Below, piece after piece: positions 27,084 to 37,189 of a DNA stretch of 64,000 nt; the stretch's first letter is position 1; each line of letters starts with the position of its first letter. The stretch covers positions 496,001 through 560,000 of the forward strand of contig JAYQIQ010000004.1 in assembly GCA_038141705.1 (NCBI GenBank), written 5' to 3'. A program made the position numbers and the translations under genes. Below the pieces are notes generated by a model that did no database searches, was not told the DNA's origin, and saw nothing but the letters and a program-made list of their open reading frames with translations. Source of the stretch: Eutrophomonas brisbanensis. Lineage in GTDB: Bacteria > Pseudomonadota > Gammaproteobacteria > Burkholderiales > Eutrophovitaceae.

Positions 27084-28244
27084 TCAATCAACTTGACGTC
27101 GCAAAAATGCAGGGATATCCAAATCGTCTAAACCGGTTGATTTGAGGGCGTCGACTTGTGCTTTACGATCTCTACGTCTTATGACCGCCGGAGCGTCAGA
27201 CTCATCATTCTCTGCCATCAAAGGCGTGTCATCGGTACCGTTGCGAACCAGCCGAATTCTCGACTCATCCCTTCTCGCAATCCCCACTGACGGTCGTCCA
27301 ATCCCAGTGGCCACTAAAGTGACCCTCAGATCCTCACCTAGAGAATCATCTATGACAGTACCCACTATTACCGTGGCATCCGCAGCCGTAAATTCCCTCA
27401 CCGTCTCCATAACCTGATGCACCTCTTTCATTTTCAGATTCGCGCCAGCAGTGATATTTACTAAAACGCCCCGAGCCCCCTTAAGGTCTACATCCTCTAG
27501 CAACGGACTCGCTACTGCTCCCTGCGCCGCTTTCAACGCGCGATCCTCCCCACTTTGAGCATGCGATCCCATCATAGCCATGCCCATCTCAGACATTACC
27601 GTTCGAACGTCAGCAAAATCTACGTTCACGAGACCAGGGCACTTAATTACCTCTGCGATACCTGATACAGCCCCGTAGAGAACGTCATTCGCAGCTTTGA
27701 ATGCATCCAGCATCGAAACGTCATCCCCGAGAACGTCCATCAGCTTTTCGTTTGGGATTACGATAAGCGAATCAACTCTCTGAGCAAGAGCCTCCAGCCC
27801 TACTTCCGCAACAGCCTGACGCTTACCCTCAAAAATAAACGGGCGAGTAACAACGGCTACGGTCAAAATTCCCAGATCCTTTGCTACTTCGGCCACAATC
27901 GGAGCAGCACCAGTACCAGTACCACCTCCCATACCCGCCGTAATAAAGACCATGTCAGCCCCATCGATTAACTCGGCTATAGTCTCTCGGTCTTCTAACG
28001 CCGCTTCTCTACCAACATCAGGATTCGCCCCCGCCCCCAGGCCCTTTGTTATTTGGGACCCCAGCTGAACGATTTTTTTGGCTTTATTTTTTGATAACGC
28101 TTGAGCATCGGTGTTGGCGCATACAAACTCAACACCCTCCACTCCTCTTTCTATCATGTGATCAACGGCATTACCACCGCAGCCGCCAACGCCAATAACT
28201 TTGATCACCGCTTCCTGAGGTTGGGTATCCATGATCTCAAACAT
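27084..28244 (-). CDS. ftsZ: Cell division GTPase FtsZ
   Basis: FtsZ is the tubulin-like protein that forms the division ring. It shows IKVIGVGGCGGNAVDHM, the tubulin signature GGGTGTGAAPIVAEVAKD, NVDFADVRTVMS and, after a short linker, the conserved C-terminal peptide LDIPAFLRRQ that binds FtsA and ZipA. The 386 residues match E. coli (383). The start at 28244 follows GGAGTG, with a second Met four codons on. It lies 69 bases after ftsA. Confidence 0.98.
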   Translation of the reverse strand: MFEIMDTQPQEAVIKVIGVGGCGGNAVDHMIERGVEGVEFVCANTDAQALSKNKAKKIVQLGSQITKGLGAGANPDVGREAALEDRETIAELIDGADMVFITAGMGGGTGTGAAPIVAEVAKDLGILTVAVVTRPFIFEGKRQAVAEVGLEALAQRVDSLIVIPNEKLMDVLGDDVSMLDAFKAANDVLYGAVSGIAEVIKCPGLVNVDFADVRTVMSEMGMAMMGSHAQSGEDRALKAAQGAVASPLLEDVDLKGARGVLVNITAGANLKMKEVHQVMETVREFTAADATVIVGTVIDDSLGEDLRVTLVATGIGRPSVGIARRDESRIRLVRNGTDDTPLMAENDESDAPAVIRRRDRKAQVDALKSTGLDDLDIPAFLRRQVD

Positions 28245-28313
28245 TCAACACTCCTCAATTGAAAGATTACGAAATTTTAACAACCATCGTTACACTTCAC
28301 CACATTTTTTAAC

Positions 28314-29585
28314 TTAAAAGTTAGTTTCAAACCAACGTTTCATTTTCCTCACTACAGTTTTCATCGACCCGTTCTTGAGTTTTTCGATATTTTGTTGCTC
28401 ACGATATTCAACTGCAGAAATCAAAAGCCCAGCGGCAGTCGAATATCTCGGATTTTTAATCACCTCTGATAATGGTCCCGAGTACGTAGGAGTTCCAAGA
28501 CGAACCGGCATGTGTAATACCTCCTCCCCCAACTCAACCATCCCCTCCATCGCGCTGCTGCCCCCTGTGATTACGACACCAGATGACAGTAATTCCTCGA
28601 ATCCACTTCTTCGAATCTCAGCAAGCACCAATGCATAAAGCTCCTCTGCTCTGGGCTCGATTACCTCCGCCAGAGTCTGTCTCGACAATTTTCTAGGTGC
28701 CCGATCACCAACACCCGGGACATCGATTGACTCATCTAAGTCCGCAATCGATCTAAGCGCACACCCATATCGTCTTTTTATATCCTCCGCCTCTTTCGTA
28801 GGAGTTCTAAACGCCATCGCGATATCGCTAGTGATTTGGTCACCAGCGATAGGAATCACTGCAGTATGCCTAATCGCTCCTTGCGAGAATATTGCAAGAT
28901 CACTTGTTCCCCCACCAATGTCGAGCAAACAGACCCCAAGTTCTCGCTCATCATCTGATAAAACCGCATTCGCAGACGCCAACGGTTGCAGAATTAAATC
29001 ATGCACCTCTAATCCACATCGTCTGACACATTTCATAATATTTTGAGCTGCAGATACCGCGCCTGTGACAATGTGGACCTTCACTTCTAGCCTTAAACCA
29101 GACATAGCAATGGGCTCTCTAACGTCTTCTTGCCCATCGATAGCAAATTCTTGATTCAGCACATGCAAGATTTGCTGGTCAGTTGGGATTGGAATCGCCC
29201 TTGCAGTCTCCACCACCCGATCTACGTCCTGCTGGGTCACCTCTCGATCCTTTATCGCAACCATTCCGTGCGAGTTGAAACTTCTTATGTGGCTCCCAGC
29301 TATCCCTGTCCAGACCTCTCGGATTTTACAATCCGCCATTAATTCCGCTTCCTCTAGCGCTCTTTGGATCGCATTGACAGTAGACTCTATGTTGACGACC
29401 ACACCCTTTTTCATTCCTTTAGACGTTGAACTCCCCAACCCGATTACATTGAAAGAACCGTCATCTTTTAGCTCTGCTACGACCGCAGCTATCTTAGATG
29501 TGCCGATATCCAATGCAACAATAAGATTAGCTTCATCCCGAAGTTTTACTTTAGACATATTTTTAGACCATTCAGGTTTTTTCAT
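28314..29585 (-). CDS. ftsA: Cell division protein FtsA
   Basis: FtsA is an actin-like protein that anchors FtsZ filaments to the membrane and signals to the wall-building machinery. The sequence has IVALDIGTSKIAAVVAEL (phosphate 1), LDIGGGTSDLAIFSQG (phosphate 2) and GVVITGGSSAMEGM (adenosine). It ends in the amphipathic membrane-targeting helix VRKMKRWFETNF. The 423 residues match the family (420). The start may be 29585 or the Met ten codons later. It lies 14 bases after ftsQ. Confidence 0.97.
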   Translation of the reverse strand: MKKPEWSKNMSKVKLRDEANLIVALDIGTSKIAAVVAELKDDGSFNVIGLGSSTSKGMKKGVVVNIESTVNAIQRALEEAELMADCKIREVWTGIAGSHIRSFNSHGMVAIKDREVTQQDVDRVVETARAIPIPTDQQILHVLNQEFAIDGQEDVREPIAMSGLRLEVKVHIVTGAVSAAQNIMKCVRRCGLEVHDLILQPLASANAVLSDDERELGVCLLDIGGGTSDLAIFSQGAIRHTAVIPIAGDQITSDIAMAFRTPTKEAEDIKRRYGCALRSIADLDESIDVPGVGDRAPRKLSRQTLAEVIEPRAEELYALVLAEIRRSGFEELLSSGVVITGGSSAMEGMVELGEEVLHMPVRLGTPTYSGPLSEVIKNPRYSTAAGLLISAVEYREQQNIEKLKNGSMKTVVRKMKRWFETNF

Positions 29586-29599
29586 ATTTAAGTCTGACC

Positions 29600-30292
29600 T
29601 TATTTTTTTCTGACCGCGTAGCCATCTGAATACCGCAAATCAGCGCTCGAGATATCAGAACCCACTTTTTCTACGATAAACGGCAAATCTTGAAGAAACG
29701 ACTGGAATCTAGCCTCAGGTTCCTCTCTTCCCAATTGAATCAGGGTTCCACCAGAGAGCTGAACCGACCAAGACCTTCGGTCACTGAACTCCAACCTAAT
29801 CACTCGCTCGTCAAAATTTTGCACCAGCGGCGCAATTCGAGAATAAACACTGGCGATCATTTCATTCGTTCCTTCGGGTCCGTCTAGGATAGCGAGCGCT
29901 TTATCATACTCGCCGTCAAAAATAATCCCGGACTCATCGACTAAACCCCCACCACTCCAGTTTGCTAACGGCTTTCGCTCCGATACAAAGATATCAATCA
30001 TATTCGGCCAAACTCTCTTCAAATCAGCGTTTTCAACCCAAGCAAGCGTCTCAACACGAGACCTCGCGTCAGCTAAATCGAGATTTAAAAAGGTACCCCT
30101 AAACCCCCCACGCACTATCGATATCAATTCTTTATTGCTGATATGTTGCGATTGCCCACTGACTCGGATAGTCGATATATCGAAGATAGAACTGTTTAAC
30201 GCCATACTAAAAGCCGAAAACAGAAAGTAGCATATCGACGTCAATACCAAAAAAAAACTTATCCTATTAAGTAGGCGGTAGTTATGCCACAT
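29600..30292 (-). CDS. ftsQ: Cell division protein FtsQ
   Basis: FtsQ is a bitopic membrane protein that links early and late divisome proteins. It has a cytoplasmic start, one transmembrane helix (ISFFLVLTSICYFLFSAF, about 11-28), a POTRA domain (FDISTIRVSGQSQHISNKEL) and the beta domain with WVENADLKRVWPNMIDIFV and RPLANW-like KPLANWSGG. It is 230 residues, a little shorter than E. coli (276). It overlaps ddlB by 11 bases, as expected for coupled genes of this cluster. Confidence 0.93.
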   Translation of the reverse strand: MWHNYRLLNRISFFLVLTSICYFLFSAFSMALNSSIFDISTIRVSGQSQHISNKELISIVRGGFRGTFLNLDLADARSRVETLAWVENADLKRVWPNMIDIFVSERKPLANWSGGGLVDESGIIFDGEYDKALAILDGPEGTNEMIASVYSRIAPLVQNFDERVIRLEFSDRRSWSVQLSGGTLIQLGREEPEARFQSFLQDLPFIVEKVGSDISSADLRYSDGYAVRKK

Positions 30293-31199
30293 CGCTCGTT
30301 TCCAAGATCCTTAGCACCAGTGCCTCAAAAGAGATCCCCGACTGTAACGCCGCTTTCGGCACTAAACTATGATTCGTCATCCCCGGGACAGTGTTCACCT
30401 CCAGTACCCAAGGCCGGGAAAACTCATCCAACATAATGTCGACGCGTCCCCATCCGCGACAACCGACCGCTTCAAATGCGGAGTAACCAAGCGATTGAAT
30501 TTCTTCTTCAAGCTTATCCGGTAAGCCAGAGGGACAGAAATATTTTGTTTCATCCGAAATGTACTTGGCTTGGTAATCGTAGTTATTGTTCGGAGCTTCG
30601 ATCCGAACGACTGGGAGAGTTTCGTTACCGACAATAGCCACAGTCAACTCAGCTCCATTCACAGATTTTTCAGCAATTACTAAGTCGTCATAACCTCGCG
30701 CTTTTCGTACTGCTACAGCGAGCTCATTCTCATTCGAAACTTTGGAAATTCCGATTGTTGAACCCTCTCTCGCAGGTTTAACAAATAATGGGAAGCCAAG
30801 ACGCGTCGAGGCATCAGCAAGGTCAGATTCATCCCGGATGAGGACGAAGTCTGGCGTCGCTAGACCAAGCCCTCGGAGAACGATCTTCGTTCTCCATTTA
30901 TCCATCGCAAGAGCACACGCAGCCACTCTGCTTCCAGTGTATGGGATGCCGAGCATCTCTAAAGCTCCCTGAACGGTTCCATCTTCTCCGGATTTACCGT
31001 GCAACATGATGATGGCGGCATCAACCTCTAGATCCAACAGTTCCGATAGAGAGCGATCTTTCGTATCGAAAAGTAAAGAATCTATCCCCATACTACCTAG
31101 TGCATTATGAACCGCAATCCCAGAATTCAGAGATACCTCTCTTTCTGACGAAGTTCCCCCATACAAAACAGCGACCCGATCAAATTTTTTATCAACCAC
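30282..31199 (-). CDS. ddlB: D-alanine--D-alanine ligase
   Basis: Ddl joins two D-alanines with ATP for the pentapeptide stem. The ATP-grasp protein of 305 residues has VAVLYGGTSSEREVSLNSG, MLHGKSGEDGTVQGALEML, LPLFVKPAREGSTIGISKV-like FPLFVKPAREGSTIGISK, GRVDIMLDE and VLEVNTVPGMTNHSLVPKAA. All match DdlB (306 in E. coli). It overlaps murB by 8 bases and ftsQ by 11. The position between murB and ftsQ is the usual one. Confidence 0.97.
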   Translation of the reverse strand: MVDKKFDRVAVLYGGTSSEREVSLNSGIAVHNALGSMGIDSLLFDTKDRSLSELLDLEVDAAIIMLHGKSGEDGTVQGALEMLGIPYTGSRVAACALAMDKWRTKIVLRGLGLATPDFVLIRDESDLADASTRLGFPLFVKPAREGSTIGISKVSNENELAVAVRKARGYDDLVIAEKSVNGAELTVAIVGNETLPVVRIEAPNNNYDYQAKYISDETKYFCPSGLPDKLEEEIQSLGYSAFEAVGCRGWGRVDIMLDEFSRPWVLEVNTVPGMTNHSLVPKAALQSGISFEALVLRILETSDVA

Positions 31200-32141
31200 T
31201 CGACTTCGCTCCTAAAATCTTGACTTCGGGATGAAGATCGACACCCATCCTCTCGGCAACCACGCTCTGAACCTCTCTCATCAGCAGTTCTACCTCACGC
31301 GCGCTCGCCCCACCGGTGTTTACAATAAAATTCGCGTGTTTTGGAGAGATCATGGCACCGCCGATTGTTTTCCCCTTTAGGTCACAATTTTCAATGAGTT
31401 GGGCCGCGTAATATCCGGGTGGGTTTCTAAATACCGAGCCACAATTAGGCTTATCCAATGGTTGCTCACTGACGCGTCTCGCTAAAAGATTTTTAATTTT
31501 TTCCCGAGATCTATCTCCCGAACCCCGCCTAAACCGGAACCATCCCCCTACAAAAAATTCAGATTGGTCGTACTTTGATGTTACTTCTCGGTAGGATATG
31601 AAGAACTCACTCTTTTCTCTAATTTTGAGATTTCCGAATTTATCAATTGTCTTTACTTTAAGCACGTGATCCCAAGTCTCACTACCGTAACACCCTGCAT
31701 TCATCGCTAAAGCCCCGCCCACGGTGCCTGGGATCCCCGCCAAAAATTCAGCCCCTTCAAAATGATGTAACGCTGAAAATCTAGCCAACTTTGGAGCAGC
31801 TACTCCAGCCTCAGCGTATATCACCGAATCCTGCCCATCCAATTGCAGCTCGAGCTCACTTAAGGCTTTGTGCGTAAAAACGGTGATCCCACTCAGCCCC
31901 TCGTCTCGAACCAACAAGTTGCTTCCCAATCCAACAAACATTAGAGGCAAATTAAATGGCTCACTCGCCCTTAAAAAATCAGATAAGTCAGGACAATTTA
32001 ATGGTGTAAAGCTCACTCGAGCCGCGCCTCCCACCTTAAGGGAAGTTTTTTTGCCATTCCCACGTCAAAATCCAGTCTTCCTCGCAAACTATGCCGAACG
32101 CACAAATCACTCAGCTCTCGCGTTCCAAACTCATGGCGCAT
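31192..32141 (-). CDS. murB: UDP-N-acetylenolpyruvoylglucosamine reductase MurB (one frame break)
   Basis: MurB reduces enolpyruvyl-UDP-GlcNAc to UDP-MurNAc using FAD and NADPH. The main frame has VGLGSNLLVRDEG, FLAGIPGTVGGALAMNAG, FISYREV, CGSVFRNPPG and GGAMISPKHANFIVN. The N-terminus (MRHEFGTRELSDLCVRHSLR) is in another frame. Adding one A to the A7 run on the minus strand (plus 32046-32052) joins them through TSLKVGGAAR, the expected FAD-binding opening. The repaired protein is 316 residues and starts at ATG 32141, overlapping murC by 11 bases. Its SVFRN motif and lack of the E. coli-type insert suggest a type II MurB. Confidence 0.92.
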
Positions 32142-33543
32142 CGTTACCCGCCTCAATAATTTTCTGAGGAAGACCCCCAATCGATCCAGCACCCATGGTA
32201 ACCACTACATCACCGTCTTCGACCAATTCCTCAAGGATACTCGGCACATTTCCGAGCTCTGGAACAAAGATCGGCTCCACTCGACCAAGCATCCTGATAC
32301 CCCTTGCAAGTGAACGACCATCTGCGGCCGCTACAGGTTGCTCTCCAGCAGAGTAAACTTCACTCAAAATTAGCACATCGACATTGGACAACTCCGAAAC
32401 AAAATCTTCGAAACAATCCCGAGTCCGAGAATATCGATGCGGCTGAAATATCAACACTAATCTCTTGCCCTCATGTGCCATACGAATAGCTCGCAACGTC
32501 GGAGCTATCTCGTTCGGATGATGTCCGTAGTCATCAATCAGTAAAAAATGTTTATTCTTAAACGTTTGTACTCCATAACTTTGGAGTCGACGGCCAACCC
32601 CTAAAAAGTTTTTTAATCCATCGATAATATGCTCATCGTCAATGCCGAGTTCAGTCGCTACAGCAATAGCAGCAAGGGCATTCAAAACGTTATGCTCGCC
32701 CAGACAGCCTAGTCTGATTTCTAATTCGCTCGCATTTGAAATATGTGAATCTAATTTCCGTGAAACACGAAACAACATGTTCTTTCCATCGCAGCGAATA
32801 TCAAATGCCCTGACGTGAGCTTCAACATCAAGACCGTAAGTGATTAAACGTTTCGTCGAGCTTTCGATAACCGTCTTCACGTGCGGGTCGTCGAGACAAA
32901 CTACCGCACAGCCATAGAAGGGAACGCGAGATATAAATTCTAGAAAGGCTTGCTTCAAGTTTTCAAAATCATGTGAATACGACTCTAGATGGTCACGGTC
33001 AATATTTGTTACTACTGAAATTACCGGGTTCAGATGCAAAAACGATCCATCCGATTCATCTGCCTCCGCAACAATAAACTCGCCTGATCCCAATTTGGCA
33101 TTACTCCCAGCTGACTCAAGCTTTCCTCCAATCACATAAGTCGGATCCATCTTTGCGCTTGCTAAAACACTAGCAATCAAGCTGGTAGTAGTAGTTTTTC
33201 CATGCGTTCCTGCAACTGCAATTCCTTGCCTAAACCTCATAAGCTCAGAGAGCATCATTGCCCTGGGAATAACGGGAATTGCAAGTTCACGTGCCCTTAA
33301 AATCTCTGGGTTTTCAAGATCGATTGCCGATGAAACCACTAAGACATCAGCCCCAGTCAAGTTAGCAGCTTTGTGACCTTTCTTGATTTTGGCGCCCAAC
33401 GTCGCCAATCTCAAAGTGGCACTTGTTTCCTTAACGTCGGAACCCGATACCTTGAAACCGTGATTGATGAGCACTTCCGCTATCCCACTCATGCCAACAC
33501 CACCAATACCGACAAAATGGATCGCTTTAACCTTGTATTTCAT
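32131..33543 (-). CDS. murC: UDP-N-acetylmuramate--L-alanine ligase MurC
   Basis: MurC adds L-Ala to UDP-MurNAc, the first residue of the peptide stem. The 470-residue protein has a Rossmann-like start IHFVGIGGVGMSGIAEVL, the P-loop GTHGKTTTTSLIASVL near residue 113, VVTNIDRDHLESY, GEHNVLNALAAIAVA, and DDYGHHPNEIAPTLRAIR. All fit the Mur ligase family and MurC in particular; E. coli MurC is 491. It overlaps murG by four bases (ATGA). No frame defects are seen. Confidence 0.97.
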   Translation of the reverse strand: MKYKVKAIHFVGIGGVGMSGIAEVLINHGFKVSGSDVKETSATLRLATLGAKIKKGHKAANLTGADVLVVSSAIDLENPEILRARELAIPVIPRAMMLSELMRFRQGIAVAGTHGKTTTTSLIASVLASAKMDPTYVIGGKLESAGSNAKLGSGEFIVAEADESDGSFLHLNPVISVVTNIDRDHLESYSHDFENLKQAFLEFISRVPFYGCAVVCLDDPHVKTVIESSTKRLITYGLDVEAHVRAFDIRCDGKNMLFRVSRKLDSHISNASELEIRLGCLGEHNVLNALAAIAVATELGIDDEHIIDGLKNFLGVGRRLQSYGVQTFKNKHFLLIDDYGHHPNEIAPTLRAIRMAHEGKRLVLIFQPHRYSRTRDCFEDFVSELSNVDVLILSEVYSAGEQPVAAADGRSLARGIRMLGRVEPIFVPELGNVPSILEELVEDGDVVVTMGAGSIGGLPQKIIEAGNDAP

Positions 33544-34598
33544 ATCGAAACCTTCACTAACTCCTCGAAAACCTTTTCGGTAGCATCCACTGGAAACAAA
33601 CTATGAGCTCGTTTGGCCATCCTCAGCAGATCGTCCCGAGAAAATTTTTTGATAGCTGAGGACAATTGCTCTGCTGACGCAAGCTCCTGACGCATGACAA
33701 CCGATGCTCCCGCAAGCTCTAACCGCTCGGCATTCTTCATCTGATGGTCGTCAACAGCGTAGGGGTAAGGTATCAAAAGACTGGCAACTCCAATTCTCGA
33801 AATTTCCGTTACGGTCATGGCACCAGCTCGAGCTATCACTAGATCCACATCGGAATAGAGCTGAGGCATATCATAAATAAACTCAACTAAGTCGCCTTGG
33901 ACTCCATGCTTGTCGTAATTCTTACGCAGTAGATCGAGGTTATTTAACCCAGCCTGATGAGTAACTAGTGGACGCTGATCAGTACTAATCATTGAAATTG
34001 CAACTGGAACTATGTCATTAAAGAACCGAGCTCCTCGGCTTCCTCCAACAACTAAGATCTTTAATCTTCCGGATCGCTTGGTATATCTCTCCTCTGGATC
34101 GCCAAATGCTGAGAATTTTTCATCAACGGGGTTTCCCACAAAGTATCCCCCTCTAATTGAATCAGAAAAACCAACCAATACTTTTCTCGCCAGAGGAGCG
34201 AGAAATCGGTTCGTCGCACCGGGAATGGCATTCGACTCATGGATCACCAAGGGTCTGCGTAGTACCCAAGCTACGACGCCACCAACAAAACTGGCGTACC
34301 CCCCCATACCCAGGACGACATCGGGGTTTTTTTGCAAGAAAAACTTTACGAGCCTCGCAAATGACACCAAAACTTTTCTTGGTAAAGAAAAAAGCGTCAA
34401 TAAACTTTTTCCCCTTATCCCCTGCATATCGAGAAGCATTATTGGATATCCGTTTCTCTGAACTAAATCCTCCTCCATCCCCCCATAAGCGCCAATCCAT
34501 AATACGGACCAACCCTCTATTCGAGCACGGCTAGCGACAGCTAGGGCCGGAAAAATATGTCCACCTGTGCCTCCCGCCATGATAACCAAAGTTGGCAT
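33540..34598 (-). CDS. murG: Lipid II synthase MurG (GlcNAc transferase)
   Basis: MurG adds GlcNAc to lipid I at the inner face of the membrane. The 352-residue GT-B protein shows VIMAGGTGGHIFPALAVA at the start, GMGGYASFVGGVVAWVLRRP near 100, HESNAIPGATNRFLAP, LVVGGSRGARFFND and the donor-binding VIARAGAMTVTEI. Length equals E. coli (355). It shares one base with ftsW (TAATG). Confidence 0.97.
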   Translation of the reverse strand: MPTLVIMAGGTGGHIFPALAVASRARIEGWSVLWIGAYGGMEEDLVQRNGYPIMLLDMQGIRGKSLLTLFSLPRKVLVSFARLVKFFLQKNPDVVLGMGGYASFVGGVVAWVLRRPLVIHESNAIPGATNRFLAPLARKVLVGFSDSIRGGYFVGNPVDEKFSAFGDPEERYTKRSGRLKILVVGGSRGARFFNDIVPVAISMISTDQRPLVTHQAGLNNLDLLRKNYDKHGVQGDLVEFIYDMPQLYSDVDLVIARAGAMTVTEISRIGVASLLIPYPYAVDDHQMKNAERLELAGASVVMRQELASAEQLSSAIKKFSRDDLLRMAKRAHSLFPVDATEKVFEELVKVSI

Positions 34599-35752
34599 TA
34601 GAAATTAACACCCCTGAGCAGTTGTCTATTCTCAATGTCGATCCTCGCCACGATTCCCAAGACCAAACAATTCATCATTAATCCACTTCCACCGAAAGAT
34701 AGCAGGGGCAACGTTAAGCCTTTGGTGGGTAACATGCCGACATTCACGCCCATATTTATAAACGCTTGCGCCCCCAACCATAGCGCCGCTCCTTGTGCAA
34801 CCAGGGCAGGGTAATATCTCTCAAGTCTGGCTGCCTGGTTGCCTATAGCTACCATCTTGAAGACTAACCATGCAAAAGCGGTGATCGTGATGGCCACTCC
34901 CAAAAACCCCAATTCCTCTCCGACAACCGCAAGTATAAAGTCCGTGTGGGCTTCTGGTAGATAAAATAATTTCTCTACGCTACCACCCAGCCCAACCCCA
35001 AACAATCCTCCTCTACCGAATGCCATCAAAGCATGGGTCAACTGATACCCACCACGACCAAAAGGATCTTCCCAAGGATTCAGAAAGCCTAAGACACGCT
35101 GCATTCTGTAATCGGAACTATAAATAAGAATGACGAAACCTATAACCAACATGATGAGAAGAACAACAAAAAGTCGCCAATTCATACCACCAAGAAAGAG
35201 AATCCCTAGGGCTATAAAAGTAATCACCACAAAGGCCCCAAAGTCCGGCTCCAATAGAAGGAGCGCTCCAGTTACTGACATGACCGCGAAAAGTGGTAAA
35301 AATCCTTTTCTTATTTTCGACATGTCAGATGCCTTTCGAACCGTGTAGTCAGCTGCATACAGAACCACGGCCACCTTCATCAATTCTGACGGCTGAAAGC
35401 TAAAACCTAAAAATCTAAACCAACGTCGGCTGAAGTTAGCCTCGTAACCTATCCCAGGGATGAGGACGAGAACTAAAAGAACAAGTGCGAAACCAAAAAG
35501 GTAGGGAGCTATTGGTTGCCAAAATCTCAATGGAAATTGTGTAGCAGCCGCCGCTAAAAAAATCCCGATACCAAGTGCTAGCAAATGTCGAAATAGGAAA
35601 TAATAGGTATCTCCACCAGATTGCTTGAGAGATTCGGCTTCTGCGATTGAGGAGGAGTAAACCATCACCAAACCAAAGCCAATCAACGCAGCTGAGAGCC
35701 AAAAAAAAGTTCGATCGAAATATGCTGTCTCTGTTTTAACGTTAGCCAACAT
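34598..35752 (-). CDS. ftsW: SEDS peptidoglycan glycosyltransferase FtsW
   Basis: FtsW polymerises lipid II at the septum together with FtsI. The 384-residue protein has about ten membrane helices. It contains FRFLGFSFQPSELMKVAVVLY, LLEPDFGAFVV (with the catalytic-type Asp), LPEAHTDFILAVVGEELGFLG, and FINMGVNVGMLPTKGLTLPL, diagnostic of FtsW/RodA. Position between murD and murG identifies FtsW rather than RodA. Length fits the family (about 380-414). Confidence 0.96.
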   Translation of the reverse strand: MLANVKTETAYFDRTFFWLSAALIGFGLVMVYSSSIAEAESLKQSGGDTYYFLFRHLLALGIGIFLAAAATQFPLRFWQPIAPYLFGFALVLLVLVLIPGIGYEANFSRRWFRFLGFSFQPSELMKVAVVLYAADYTVRKASDMSKIRKGFLPLFAVMSVTGALLLLEPDFGAFVVITFIALGILFLGGMNWRLFVVLLIMLVIGFVILIYSSDYRMQRVLGFLNPWEDPFGRGGYQLTHALMAFGRGGLFGVGLGGSVEKLFYLPEAHTDFILAVVGEELGFLGVAITITAFAWLVFKMVAIGNQAARLERYYPALVAQGAALWLGAQAFINMGVNVGMLPTKGLTLPLLSFGGSGLMMNCLVLGIVARIDIENRQLLRGVNF

Positions 35753-35766
35753 TTACACTTTTCAAA

Positions 35767-37158
35767 TTAATTTTTCATACCGCGAACAATTTCGGAAAAT
35801 ACTCGCCCACGATCTTGGTAGTCCTTAAACATATCGAAGCTGGCACATGCTGGGGAAAATAAAACCGTATCGCCGGACTCACATTTTTCTACTGCTATGC
35901 TAACCGCATCCGCTAATGTTCCTGCCAAAGCAAGCTCTACATTAAATTTGCAAAGACTCTCACGAATACGGTCCTTGTCCTGACCAAACAATACAACCGC
36001 CCGAGTTTTCTCCTCCAAACCGTTCAATAGATACGAGAAATCCTGGCCTTTAGAAAGGCCACCAACGATTAGTACGCAACCACCTTCCATGCTACTGAGA
36101 GCCGCCCGCGTCGCACCCACATTGGTTCCCTTGGAGTCATTGATAAATCTTATCCCGTTCAAAAACGAAACCAATTGCATTCTGTGATCAAGACCAATAA
36201 ACCCGCATATCGCCTCTAGGCTAGTGGGATTCGTAGGAACTATACAATCACAGATGGCTAAGGCAATAAGAGCATTCAGCTGATTGTGAATCCCGATAAC
36301 CTTTAAATCGACGCAGCGAATTAGTGGGGTTTCGAATTTCGATAACCAAGCCTCTCCTCGCTTTTGCTGTATTCCCCACTCATGATTCCCGCGTGGGAGC
36401 GCCCACTCCAACTGATATAGTTTGACCAATTTCGGGAAACATGTTCATTATGAGCGGATCATCTCTATTAATTATCGGCGTGCCACCGCTAATATGAATA
36501 CGCGACTTTTGGCCGCAACATAATCTGACATACTTCCGTGTCTATCCAGATGATCCTCTGAAATATTAGTAACGACCGATATATCAGACGAAAAAGAATT
36601 AGCAAGAGCCAATTGAAAACTCGATATCTCGAGCACGAAAACCTCAGGTTTTTCAATTTCCCCTTGCTCTATCGATGAGAGTACATCCAGCACAGGAACC
36701 CCGATGTTCCCCACGGTTATGCTGCTAATAGAGTTTGCGTTTAGCACTTGGGCAACCATACTAGTAACTGTGGTCTTTCCATTCGTTCCCGTGATTGCGA
36801 CTACTTTTGCCCCAAGATCAGTGCGATTTATTTCAAGGAATATTTCAACGTCACCAAAAATAGGAACATCGTGAGTTGCAGCACTATTAATAAACCCCGC
36901 CGGTAAATGAATACCCGGACTGGCTACTACAAATAGAAATTCTCTAAGCTCAAGGTCAGGCAAATTTCCAGATAGACATCTCACCTCTGGATAATGCGTT
37001 CGAACATACGATAAATTTGGGGTATCTCTCTGCGAATCCCAGATACAGACATCAGCCCCTTTTGCTCGAAACCAACGAACAGCGGACCGACCCGTTTCTC
37101 CAGCACCTAGTACTAAAATACTTTGTCCTGCTACGCGATCAAAAGAGAATTTTTTCAT
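35767..37158 (-). CDS. murD: UDP-N-acetylmuramoyl-L-alanine--D-glutamate ligase MurD (two frame breaks)
   Basis: MurD adds D-Glu to UDP-MurNAc-L-Ala. The first frame has ILVLGAGETGRSAVRWFRAKG, the P-loop ITGTNGKTTVTSMVAQVL and VVTNISEDHLDRHGSMSDYV. It breaks near 36488-36494 (one base missing). A short middle frame carries IINRDDPLIM and VGVGAPTR. One extra base, best placed in CCC at 36388-36390, leads back to EWGIQQKRGEAWLSK, the hinge, and the C-terminal domain (INDSKGTNVGATRAAL, LIVGGLSKGQDFSYL, LFSPACASFDMFKDYQDRG). The errors cancel and leave a normal 463 residues. Confidence 0.93.
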
Positions 37159-37189
37159 TTAGACGTAACCGCGAGCTAATCTTATAACC

